64,000 bases of DNA from NCBI GenBank assembly GCA_008933995.1, contig WARS01000033.1, positions 2,663,813 to 2,727,812 on the forward strand, given 5' to 3'. The position numbers and the translations under genes were made by a program. Below are positions 12,330 through 21,658 of this stretch, one piece after another; the first letter of the stretch is position 1, and each line of letters opens with the position of its first letter. This DNA comes from Datnioides undecimradiatus. Lineage: Eukaryota; Chordata; Actinopteri; Lobotiformes; Datnioididae. Below the pieces are notes generated by a model that had not been told where the DNA came from, made no database searches, and was given only the letters and a program-made list of their open reading frames with translations.

Positions 12330-12560
12330 TTAGCCCTTGCACTTTGCACATAAAAATGGGTCAAAAGAGCTATTGCCTTCCCTATATTGCTGTATGGAGC
12401 TGAATTATGGACCACTTACAGCAGGTACCGTAGAGTCCTGGAATAATAATACCAAATATCCTTACAAAGGATTCTGAGGATCACATGGGACGGCAGATAC
12501 AACATTAGCATTCTAACAGATGCCAACCACCCAGCAGCACCACCTACTCTCATCCCCCAG
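12330..12560 (+). mobile_element. LINE reverse-transcriptase C-terminal remnant
   Basis: The plus-strand translation near 12370-12510 gives AIAFPILLYGAELWTTYSR, then RILRITWDGR and ILTDAN. This matches the region after the palm (LLYGAExWT...) in several LINE clades. Stops and an indel near 12440 show decay. Clade is uncertain. Confidence 0.6.
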
Positions 12561-12869
12561 TGGGCAAAAGAAAGTCTTCAAGATCAATCTGTAAGCACTG
12601 GAAAGGTATTCCTGTAAGAAATGCAGAAAGTAGCTACATGTCATAAAATGGAATACCATTGTGCCCCAGAGACAAAGCGATAATATGGCAAGTATAAAAG
12701 ACAAATGGCAGGAAAAATTGATTCTTGTCTGCACCTTCACTGAATTGTTTTCATGTTTTGGGCTGCCTTATCTTAGCCCTTTGACCTAAACACTCCTATA
12801 AGCCTTTATTTTTTTATTACTGTGTACATTAAATACACTTGAAATGCATCAGCTAAGTCTGCATTTAGG

Positions 12870-13480
12870 GGCCTACCCCTTGTCTTCTTGTTTCTTAATT
12901 GACACACTTGTGACAGTAGAAAGTGTCCAGAGAGTGGATCCAGAAGACATTATTTTTGAAGACAAACTTCCTATTTTGCCAGACACCCACTTTTGCATTT
13001 ATGGAGAGTATAGAAGAGCTCAGAGTAACGCATAAATTAATAGTTGCTCTAAGTTGGCATGCAGGCATCCTCTAAGCTGTGGTTGAGGAGTTCTGTATCT
13101 GCGGACGTTGCTGATACCCCAGATTCCCAGCCAGTAATCCCCCCCCCCCAGTAATCTACCCTCCAGCCGCCTAACAGCCATCCTGATACCCAGCCTGCTA
13201 GTATCCAGCCGTCTAACCTTTAGCCTTTCATCCCATCCTGCTTTCCTGTCTGTTAGCCCCCTGCTAGTCAGACAATCAGACAATCCTCACCTCTGCCCAG
13301 TGCCATGTAAGTCCCACTGCCCAGCATCCCAGACACAACTGCCCTAGCCAACTCTGCAGCCCTGCTAACACCTCCCCATGGTTCTCCAACAGTAACCTGG
13401 GAACCTCCTGCAACTGGTTCTCTGTCAGTGGCCTGGCTAACACCTGTTGCTGGTTACATGTCTGCCCAACAAAATTTCCC
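12870..13480 (+). mobile_element. LTR family internal-region remnant
   Basis: The sequence GTGGATCCAGAAGACATTAT (about 12934) and the following short frame parallel the gag-like leader at 4681-4850. It is followed by a CCAGCCTGCTAGTATCCAGCC-type proline/serine-rich tract like that at 18440-18890. No LTR is visible on either side. Confidence 0.5.
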
Positions 13481-13500
13481 TCAGGGGATTAATAAAGTAC

Positions 13501-13525
13501 TTCTATTCTATTCTATTCTATTCTA
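13501..13525. repeat. (TTCTA)5 pentanucleotide repeat
   Basis: Five TTCTA units follow CAGGGGATTAATAAAGTA, a sequence typical of a LINE 3' end. The array is therefore probably the tail of a LINE insertion. Confidence 0.85.
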
Positions 13526-14362
13526 ATGTCACTTCTAGCTATCGGCAATACACAGTCTCTTTAATAACTCTTATAAGTCTTTAAATAACTCACTTTAACT
13601 CACACAAATTCACCTTGTGGCTTCACTAAGGGACAAATGCATAGCCAGTTAATTAAGTCTAATGTGAAGGTTGCTTCAAATGTAAGCTTGTCAAGTTAGC
13701 AATGTAGACCCTGTGCAGTCAGATTGGAGGAGAGTTCTTGTGGAGGGTTATTCAGTCAGGGTTTGTTGGATACAGGACTTCAACATGTTTGGGCAATGAC
13801 GGTGAGCTTGTCTCCAGACAAATAGCCACCAGCCACCAGCCCTCAGGCAAAGGGCTAGAAGTTCTTGAGTTTATCATTTGAACTCCATACTGGACGGACA
13901 CAAGGTGCAGAAATAAACTTCCTCTGGTCTGTGTTCTCTCTAGGTGCACCTGGTGCCAATAAAAATCGTATCCTTATTTTTTCCTTTGGTTCAGATTTTT
14001 TTCTAAGGAACTAATGAAGTTTACGACATGTCCAATGGGCCCATGTTTCAAAATACACATTCTCATTTGCACAAAAATACTAAACACCTTTTACGATTAA
14101 AGAAAACATTCTTGGGCTAACCTATTGGGAACAAAGACAGTATTAACCCAGACTGAAATAGTAAAAAATGACAATCATGTTAATCACTGATAAAGTCTAA
14201 AACTTCCTCCAGAGTTCTAGTTTAGTGTGTTTTAATTTGGGGTTGGTCAGGTCAGGACTTTAGAGTTTATCCATTTTTTGAGAGATGTAATTATATTATC
14301 AGATTTCATCAGTTCAAGTTGTAAGAAGCTTTAACCTACGTTAATCTACATTAAACTTGGTG
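13526..14362. other. Unassigned stretch
   Basis: Nothing recognisable is seen between the pentanucleotide repeat and the gypsy element. Confidence 0.45.
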
Positions 14363-14366
14363 AAGC

Positions 14367-14630
14367 TGTAACCCAACGAGCAGAGACGGGTCAGTGTTCA
14401 GATAGCAATTTACTATCAATTCCAGATGTGTGTGTGACAGGTGAATGACATCCTCCCTCCCAGCTTCAGCCCAGTGGAAATGGCAGCAACGGCGGTAATA
14501 GCAGCAGCAGCAAAGCACCCTGCCCACATAAACCACTAGCAGGGAAAACGGAATATTTTCAGGCGAGGCACAGCGACACAGGCAGCATGGATAGTCAGGT
14601 TCACCCAGCAGCTAATTGAGCTGAGCTCCC
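14367..14630 (-). repeat. Truncated 3' LTR of gypsy element
   Basis: The stretches 14367-14410 and 14511-14630 match the other LTR closely, for example ACGGAATATTTTCAGGCGAG and CACCCAGCAGCTAATTGAGC. Homology stops near GAGCTCCCC, where integrase coding sequence begins, so the U3 side is deleted. The middle differs from the 5' LTR by a large indel. Confidence 0.88.
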
Positions 14631-14631
14631 C

Positions 14632-15093
14632 TGCCCTGGCTTTCCGCTGCATACATCGTTCACAGCGCTTACACTTTTCCTCTAAAGTTCTCTCAATGCG
14701 CATGTGTCCAGTCTCATCATGAACACCCTGCAATGCTCTCTCCCTGTGACTTTTGGGCATGGCCAGTTGATGGAAAACTTGACCCCTCTGGTTGAAAACT
14801 CTGCGGTGCAGCACATCCTCTAACAAAACTAATTTGGACTTTTCACGCAAAAGTAGAGTGACTTCCAGCTCCCCAGATTCTTTGTCTAACACCTCATCAT
14901 CAGACTGAGCTTCAAGAATACCTATAACCCTTACTAAAGAGGAATCCTCCCTCTGCAACCGACACCAGTCCTCCATAGACATTTCAGGCAAAGCTGAGTG
15001 ACCTGGAATTGGGACTGGTTCTTCAAGATCATCAGGGACAGCACTGTCATCACACAATATTGTCTCTACTGCAAGTATCATGCTAGCATGCAT
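14632..15093 (-). pseudogene. Gypsy integrase N-terminal fragment
   Basis: The minus-strand frame ends with HDETGHMRIERTLE followed by CKRCERCMQRKARAGEL, the HHCC zinc finger at the start of Ty3/gypsy integrase. Between RTLE and CKRC the usual spacer is shortened. After KARA the frame runs into LTR sequence, so the DDE catalytic core and the C-terminal part are absent. The upstream part (residues 1-110) links RNase H to integrase. Confidence 0.82.
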
Positions 15094-15299
15094 GCATCAT
15101 CTGTTTCCTGTTCACTTGCTTGGGATACTTCCCCTGCATTGAGACCATCTCGCATACACACCACGTTCACAGTTCCAAAACCTTAAACTGCTCATCTGAT
15201 GGGTTAGCACAACCTAACACGGCAGAGATCCTCTGGTCAATATCTTGTGACTCCTCATCATCGTGGCCAAGTTCATGGGGTCTCCTGGAGAGCCCGTCT

Positions 15300-15800
15300 G
15301 CATCAGCGTTTTGCTGATCCAATTTGTAGTAAATATCAAAATTGTAAAATGACAGGGCAGTGAGCCATCTGTGACTTGTAGCATCCAGCTTGGCACTCGT
15401 CAGAACAATGGGTTATTATCAGTCAACACCTTAAAAGTAGTCCCATACAAATAATCATGATGAACTTATCATTAAAACTCGCTTATCGCCCATTTAAGGG
15501 CGAGTAACTCTAATTTATGCACAGGATAGTGCTTCTCACTTTTCGACAGGCCCCTACTAGCATAGTCTACCACTCGAGTTTGACCATCCTGGACTTGGTA
15601 AAGGGCTGCCCCTAACCCTGTCAGACTGGCATCAGTGTGTAGCACGTATGGTAGTTGCCAATCTGTGAATGCAAGTACCGGAGTTGATGTCAGTTTTTCA
15701 ATAATGAGGTCAAATGCTGCTTGACAGACAGAAGTCCACTTCTCACCTAGCTGATAGGACTGTTTTCATGCCCAAGGGCCAGGCCCATTGTGCCTGGGAG
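15300..15800 (-). pseudogene. Gypsy RNase H region, fragmented
   Basis: Across broken minus-strand frames, segments like PYVLHTDASLTGLGAALYQV and VVDYASRGLSKSEKHYPVHK are readable. They contain the first catalytic Asp (TDAS) and the typical ELLALKWA that follows. The region lies directly after the reverse transcriptase, as in all Ty3/gypsy pol genes. Stops and frameshifts make it inactive. Confidence 0.75.
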
Positions 15801-15820
15801 CCAGGTCTCCTTTCAACAAA

Positions 15821-16644
15821 TCATTTAAAGGCCGGACAATCCTGGAATAATCCCTCACAAACCACCGGTAATATCCTGTGAAACCTAGAAATGATCTGAG
15901 CTCTTTGACTGTCTGAGGTCGGGGCCATTCTTTCACACATTCTTTCTTTATCTGAATCTGGCTGGATTCCCTGAGCGGATATCACATGTCCTAAATACTT
16001 CACCGAAGTCTGGAAAAATTTACATTTGGAAGGGGACAATTTGAGTCCAAAATCTGCAATGCATTTCAAGACCCTCATAAGTCTCTCCTCATGCTTTTCC
16101 AGAGAACCAGAGAATATTATGAGGTCATCAAGAAATGCTACAACCTCTTCAAGGTTGATACCTTCCATTACCTTTTTCATAGTTCTCTTGAAGGTCGCAG
16201 GAGAGTTGGTCAAACCCTGAGGCATCCTGCGGAACTGCCATGTCCCAAAAGGTTTCGTGAATGCCGTCTTTGGCCGATCACAGGGCTCAACCTCCAGCTG
16301 GTAATACCCACTTTTAAGATCAAGGACAGTGAACCACTTGGAACCAGCAAGGTAAATGTCTCCTCTATACGAGGCAATGGATAGGCATCTTTCTTAGTCA
16401 AGCTGTTTAGCCTGCGGCAATCTACCACCATTCTCAACTCCCCATTCTTCTTTCTCACTAGAACAATTGGAGAAGCATAGGGGCTATGTGATTCCTCTAT
16501 AATACCTGTAGCCAAAAGATCTTGGAGGTGCCTTTTCAGGTCATTGAAGTCTGCAGGTGACACGCGCCTTGTTCGCTCCTTGAATAGAACATGCGGTTCT
16601 AGCTCTATGCGGTGGCTGACTCCTGCAACACTGCCAACGTCCAA
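15821..16644 (-). pseudogene. Gypsy reverse transcriptase, frameshifted
   Basis: The fingers region is read at 16644-16300 (ASPIVLVRKKNGELRMVVDC, RLNSLTKKDAYPLPRI). A frameshift near 16300 follows, and the palm is read from 16225 (MPQGLTNSPATFKRTM, then VVAFLDDLIIFS). FLDD is the catalytic YxDD box with Phe for Tyr. The thumb segment continues to YLGHVIS. Order and motifs are those of Ty3/gypsy pol. The break prevents a continuous protein. Confidence 0.88.
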
Positions 16645-17028
16645 ATCATGTCTGGAAAACCTCTGTACACTTCTTTGGAAATTCTAGCCCTTATATGCTC
16701 CTTTAGCTGTGGAGATATGGGGCTGTCACCAAAATCAAGATCAATGGTGTAAACAGCGGGACTGGACTTTTCATTATGCCCAAAAGTGAATGTGTATGGG
16801 CTGGAATGGCATCGGGTGGGCTGTTCAAATCAGAGAGAAAAACTGGCATGACCCAATCAATGGGAGCACACTCAGCAATTACTGCTTTTGGATACAGAGT
16901 AATGTCACGTTGGGAAACACTTTTGATAGCCAGTTTAAACTTCAGGTTTCACATCCACTATCTGATCATAGACAATCAGGCCCCCTGGAGTGGGCACCTC
17001 CTCTGAACTCCCCACCAATGCTTGGAAC

Positions 17029-17688
17029 TCAGCACCAAGTATGACAGATCCCTTTTTCAATGTGCATCTCACCATTCTTCTGACATACAGGCACTTTGCT
17101 GCTTAATGTTACACGTAGCACCTTGACATCTTTTGTTTGAGAATCAGTCTGCCTATGACAGTTTGCATAAGCCATGGCCCAGGTGTCCTGAATAGGCAAA
17201 CTTTCCAAAAACTTTGCCCCACCTCTTTGTATGCAGTCCTGCATCATTGGGCACAAGGCATTTGTGCCAACAAGGAGGGAATACTTATCATTGTACGACT
17301 GATCAAGACTCACTAAAGCTAGGATGGAAAAGCATCGATCAGCGTCTTTCGGGAACTGAACATCCACTTCAACATAACCTAGATATGGAACCTTTTGCCC
17401 TGCCTCACTTTCAATGTCAAATGCTAACCTAATCGAGAATAACTCCCTGTGAGACACATATGTACAATAGAAAGACTGTGATATGATTGTCACTTGTGAC
17501 CCTAAATCAATTGTGCAATTGCATTTAACTCCATCTAACCAAGCTGCACTCTCACAAGGCTCTCCAACCAGTCCAGTTGGAATCTGAGTGGCAGCTGAGG
17601 CATTCAGGAGCTCATGCATGCACTGGCTCAAGATAGGGGAACAAGTTTTACAATGAGCTCCCACTTGTCCCACAGCAGGAGCTCCTAC
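17029..17688 (-). pseudogene. Gypsy aspartic protease region
   Basis: The minus-strand frame contains CTIDLGSQVTIISQSFY at about 17520-17470. This is the retropepsin active-site region, but the usual D-T/S-G reads D-L-G, which should weaken or abolish catalysis. Its 5' side is cut by the LTR element at 17689-19315; the gag remnant continues beyond it at 19321. A PYLGYVEVDVQFPKD segment downstream is typical of the same pol family. Confidence 0.78.
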
Positions 17689-18124
17689 TGTCATGGTTTT
17701 GAGTTGAGTTTCTTGTTTTGTTGTTTCCTGTTTTATTTTGAAGAGTTTTTCCCTTGTATGTTTCCGTGTACTTGTTTCCTGTCTGTGATTAGTTCATTGG
17801 GTTCACCTGTGTCTCGTTTGCCTGCACTCCAAGTCTATTTAAGTTGTGTCATTGCCTTTGTTCTCAGTTGGTTCATTTGTTATGTTTGATTCCACGTTTC
17901 CTGCCTTGATTCCTGGTGTTTCCGTCTGTGTACTTTGATTTTGGTTTTCTGGTTTTTGGATTTTTGTTTTTAGTGTTCATGTTCAGACAGACTACCTGGA
18001 TTTTGACCCTGCCTACCTTGACCATCCGTAAGCCTGTGCCCTGAAATAAACTGTCTAAATATCTTTGGCCCCTTGTTCATGTCTGCATTTGGGTCCTGCT
18101 CTCTCCTGTAACCCAGCCGTGACA
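17689..18124 (+). repeat. 5' LTR of nested element
   Basis: The LTR spans TGTCATGG to GTGACA. It contains an AATAAA signal at about 18044 (CCCTGAAATAAACTG), which probably serves as its poly(A) signal, and a T-rich U3. Confidence 0.85.
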
Positions 18125-18417
18125 GAATGAACCAACCAAGAATGGACCCAGCAGGCAAAGACTTGTGAACTGTCCTTTTTTTTGTCTACATGGAGTGTGG
18201 AAGGAGAACTCTTCAGCAGAGGCTAGGGAGGCAGCTCTCCAACTAGCAAAAAAGAAGGTGGCTGCTAAAACTCAGTGGAGTAGTTCCCTACCGACTGGCT
18301 AAAGAGCTCCCCAGATTGCCAGCCAACCAGCCCTAGTTCCACCACTCTCAATTCCACAAGTCTCCAGCCTGCTTCCCTGAGTGCTAACCCCAGCTTTGCT
18401 AACAACCCTCCTCCCAG

Positions 18418-18890
18418 TGTCCAACCTGCTAGCATTGGATCTGCTAGCAGCCTGCAACCCATTATCCGCCCTGCTTGCTTCGACTCCGCTAGCAACCTGC
18501 CTCCCAGTACCTGGTCTGTCAGCAACGGATCTGCTAGCAGCCTGCCTCTCAGTGTCTGACCTGCTAGCGTAGGTCCTGCTAGCAGCCTGCAACCCAGTAT
18601 CTGGCCTGCTAGCATCAATGTTGCTAGCAGCTGTCCTCCCAGTGTCCGGCCTGCTAGCATTGGCCCTACTAGCAGCCTCCAACCCAATGTCTGGTCTGCT
18701 GGCATCAACGTTGCTAGCAGCTTTCCTCCCAGTGTCCAGCCTGCTAGCATTAGCCCTACTAGCAGCCTCCAACCCAGTATCTGGTCTGCTGGCATCAACG
18801 TTGCTAGCAGCTGTCCTCCCAGTGTCTGGCCTGCCAGCATTGGCCCTGCTAGCAGCCTGTCTCACAGTTTCTGGCCTGCTAGCCGCTACT
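18418..18890 (+). repeat. 45-bp coding-type minisatellite in nested LTR element
   Basis: About ten units of 45 bp repeat GCTAGCA...CTAGCAGCCT...CCCAGT, with alternating variants giving a 90-bp higher-order period. Forty-five bases equal 15 codons, so any frame gives a 15-residue repeat; one plus frame reads like PASIGPTSSLQPSVW. Long ORFs on both strands here come from this periodicity. Confidence 0.88.
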
Positions 18891-18963
18891 GCTGGCTCCC
18901 CGGCCCTCCAGCGCCTTGGCAGCCCTGCTCTCCGGTACCTCAGCAGCCCTGCAAGCCAGCACC

Positions 18964-19075
18964 AGCGGATGCCACTCCTGTTCTGGCGTGGGGGGTCCCA
19001 GCAGATGCCACTCCTGTTCTGGCGTGGGGGGTCCCGGCGGACACCATTCCTGTTCCGGCGTGGGGGGTCCCGGCT
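18964..19075 (+). repeat. 48-bp repeat, about 2.5 units
   Basis: Units of GATGCCACTCCTGTTCTGGC plus GTGGGGGGTCCC recur at about 48-bp spacing. They encode repeats like ADATPVLAWGVP in one plus frame. Forty-eight bases keep the reading frame. Confidence 0.8.
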
Positions 19076-19183
19076 GGCACCTGCTCCACGTCCCCAGTCG
19101 GCGTCCTGGCCTCCTTCGTCGTTGCCCTCCTGCCCGGCCTCTGGAATTCTGCTCCGCAGTCGCTGACCCACCCTGTTCTGTGG

Positions 19184-19315
19184 AACCTGGATTTTGACCC
19201 TGCCTGCCTTGACCATCCGTAAGCCTGTGCCCTGAAATAAACTGTATAAATATCTTTGGCCCCTTGTTCGTGTCTGCATTTGGGTCCTGCTCTCTCCTGT
19301 AACCCAGCCGTGACA
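19184..19315 (+). repeat. Truncated 3' LTR of nested element
   Basis: These 132 bp match 17993-18124 with a few substitutions, including CCTGCC/CCTACC and TTCGTG/TTCATG. The first 304 bp of the LTR are missing. Confidence 0.88.
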
Positions 19316-19320
19316 CCTAC

Positions 19321-20914
19321 CTGTTTAAAGACATGTATGACTGGGGGCTTGTTTGTTGCTGACTGAGTGAACATTGGCTTAGTCTAGTGCTGTGCCTCTC
19401 TTTTGTACTAAAACTGCATTAGCCTGGTTAAAACACTGTGGCAGCAAATGAGTCTTCCCCACAGTTATAACAAAACTTTCTTATTTTGGTGCAAGCCTCT
19501 GCCATCGCAGGCTGGACTGCTGGAGATGTGGAGCTATTTTTGGCCCTCTGTGCAAACTTTCTCCCTGCTTTATCATTTCTAGGGGGGTGAGCATTTGGGG
19601 AGGAGGTACTTCTCTTGAGTTCAGCTTCCAGCTGCCTGATCCTCTCCTCCAATTGCTCCCTAGTATGAGCATCAAGCATTGTGGAGGCATTATGTCCAGA
19701 AAGCTTAGGCTCATCTGCAGCTAACAGAGTCTTGCTATGAACTTTAGTGGAGCCACCTGCCGTGTGTCGCTTTCTCCTACTCTCCTTTAACTGACTTCTC
19801 ATATGTTCTTATTTGGAACAACAGCTCTGAAAAGGAGGGAATCCTCTCGGGGGGGCTAAGTGTCTCTCTTAGACACAATGCAGTTATTAAGGCATCGTCC
19901 CAGCAACCCCTGAAGAACTGCTTTAGTAACTGAGGATCAGCATCTGGTTTTGCCACACCATTACTTTCAACAACTTCCTGTAACAGGGTCTGGAGATGGC
20001 GAAGGTAATCTGATGCACTCTCACCACTATTCTGATGGGTTTCCAAAAGCTGAATAAATAACTCTTCACCACCTGTAACATTACCATATGCCTTATCTAG
20101 TTCATGGAGTTCACCTGGGCATGCTTGACTGCCAATGGAGAGGGCCACATTCAAAGCAGGGGCAAGTAAACTGTCTAACAGCATATGATGCTTGTCACTC
20201 CGACAAGGCAGTGTCATTTAACACTTGCTTAGCACAAAGCCGCCATGTACTATAATCTACCTCTGTTGAAGGTTTTGGAAAGATTCCAGTGAATGGACGT
20301 AGTTCTCCAGTAGGAGGGGTGTACACTGGTGTATTGCGCTTCACAATGTGTTCCACAATCACACTCTGATCATCTGTTGGCAGAGGATCAACACGCACAC
20401 AACCTGTGCGGGACTGCCTGGGCAATGAACATCATTAGTGGCAGGCGGTCTGGGATTTAAGGAAGGCAGCGGTCTAAGTCCCAATGCTGGCGTTGAGGTT
20501 ACTGGGCCTTCACCACTCTCACCTTTCCCACCCATCCGATGCACTGCTGCCTGATTCAGGGTAACAGGGCTGACGTTGTACACTGATGCCAACTCATTCA
20601 CCTGCTCTCTAAAATTCATGGTCATATCCTCAATGATATGCAAGGGGCACAACATCATCTTTAGTTGGGTCACTGTTTGATTCTGACGGGCAGTACTCAT
20701 CTATCTGAATGACCTCCCAATATGCACCACGCACTGAATGCTCACTATCTAAAAGCATGGGAGTTAGGCATTCACCAAACTGACACAGAATGGTACTGGG
20801 AAGGCCGTCAATGTGCTGGACTTTAACCACGTCATCAAGTGATGCAAAGGCCTGTTTCACCTCACCCAGTTTAACTTTAACTGGGTCAAAACCATACATC
20901 TCACAAAACTCCAT
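19321..20914 (-). pseudogene. Gypsy gag, frameshifted, PNMA-like
   Basis: The frame opens at 20914, about 68 nt after the primer-binding site, with MEFCEMYGFDPVKVKLGEV. It shifts near 20650-20700 and again near 20400, and the capsid-like part lies in 20425-19777 (LRPFTGIFPKPSTEVDYSTW, then ALNVALSIGSQA). A basic, glutamine-rich part follows, with CYNCGED, the start of a CCHC zinc knuckle that is cut by a frameshift at about 19455. The layout resembles vertebrate PNMA/ZCCHC-type gag-derived proteins. That is my recognition of the family, not an alignment. Confidence 0.75.
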
Positions 20915-20982
20915 TTTGTCTATTCAACTAAAGTAATATTTCCCTTATAATGATATATTGAGATGAGGTAGATGCACTTCCA

Positions 20983-21000
20983 GTCCCTGTTCAGGCGCCA
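20983..21000 (-). promoter_or_regulatory. Primer-binding site, tRNA-Lys type
   Basis: The minus strand reads TGGCGCCTGAACAGGGAC. This equals the standard tRNA-Lys(UUU) primer-binding site except for one base (T for C at position 8). It lies 21 nt from the 5' LTR boundary, a longer gap than usual. Confidence 0.8.
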
Positions 21001-21021
21001 AATTTTTCTCTCTACTCTAGT

Positions 21022-21654
21022 TGTAACCCAATGAGCAGAGACGGGTCGGTGTTCAGATAGCAATTTATTATCAATTCGATTTGTTTTCGGGACAGAAGCA
21101 ACAGCTCTCCTCATCACAATATGAAAGACAATTGTTTATATACTCAGTCAGAACAATCCAGGAACATTTATATACCTGTTTTAACAACAACAACAAAAAA
21201 TTAATGTCCTTTATAAACCCCCCCCCCCCCCCAAAAAAAATGTTCTCCAAAGAAAGTTGGTGCTGGCCAGCAATTAAAACAACCACATACAGAGCGCTTC
21301 TGTATGTATGAAGAAAAATGGTTGCCTGCAGTCCTCCCAATCATCCAGGAGGTGGTGTGTGGATGACGGCAGCAACAAAGCACCCTGGCCACACAAACCA
21401 CTAGCAGAGAAAACGGAATATTTTCAGGCGAGGCACAGCGATACAGGCAGCGTGGATAGTCAGGTTCACCCAGCAGCTAATTGAGCTGAGCTCCCCGCCC
21501 ACTCTGCCCATAGCCTGAGCATCGGGCCTTCTTAAAGGGACCGTAGCACAATAATGCTTAATGACATTAGAGCCAAAATATTTACAACATTTGTGCAATA
21601 TTTATAAGCGATTGCAGGCCAAAAAATAACATTGTGTAACCCAGTTGGGTTACA
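21022..21654 (-). repeat. 5' LTR of gypsy element
   Basis: 633 bp from TGTAACCC to GGGTTACA. It contains a 13-C run at 21220-21232 followed by 8 A. Near its outer end TGTAACCCAGTTGGGTTACA forms a perfect palindrome with the terminus. Confidence 0.88.
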
Positions 21655-21658
21655 AAGC

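Larger units (their letters stand above)
17689..19315 (+). mobile_element. Non-autonomous LTR retrotransposon nested in gypsy element
   Basis: This 1627-bp insertion begins TGTCATGG and ends CCGTGACA. It is flanked by CCTAC on both sides (17684-17688 and 19316-19320), a 5-bp target duplication. It has a 436-bp 5' LTR and a 1.06-kb internal region without recognisable pol. The last 132 bp repeat the end of the 5' LTR (17993-18124 against 19184-19315) with few differences. The front of the 3' LTR is missing, so an internal deletion followed insertion. Relatives are at 4352 and 12870. It runs opposite to its gypsy host. Confidence 0.9.
14367..21654 (-). mobile_element. Ty3/gypsy LTR retrotransposon, defective, with nested insertion
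   Basis: The element starts and ends with TGTAACCC...GGGTTACA and is flanked by AAGC at 14363-14366 and 21655-21658. Read on the minus strand the order is 5' LTR (21022-21654), primer-binding site, gag, protease, reverse transcriptase, RNase H, integrase zinc finger, truncated 3' LTR (14367 to about 14630). This order, with integrase last, identifies Ty3/gypsy. The gag and pol frames are broken in several places. A deletion joins the integrase N-terminus to the 3' LTR, and a second LTR element (17689-19315) sits between gag and protease. The copy cannot move on its own. Confidence 0.9.

Noticed and set aside
18299..19279. 326-residue minus-strand ORF with repeats of the RANASRPDTG type
   Set aside because: It is an antisense shadow of the 45-bp minisatellite in the nested LTR element; a period divisible by three keeps several frames open.
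14536..21598. An endogenous retrovirus with env
   Set aside because: No envelope-like frame is seen, and the gene order with PNMA-like gag and PR-RT-RH-IN fits a Ty3/gypsy retrotransposon.
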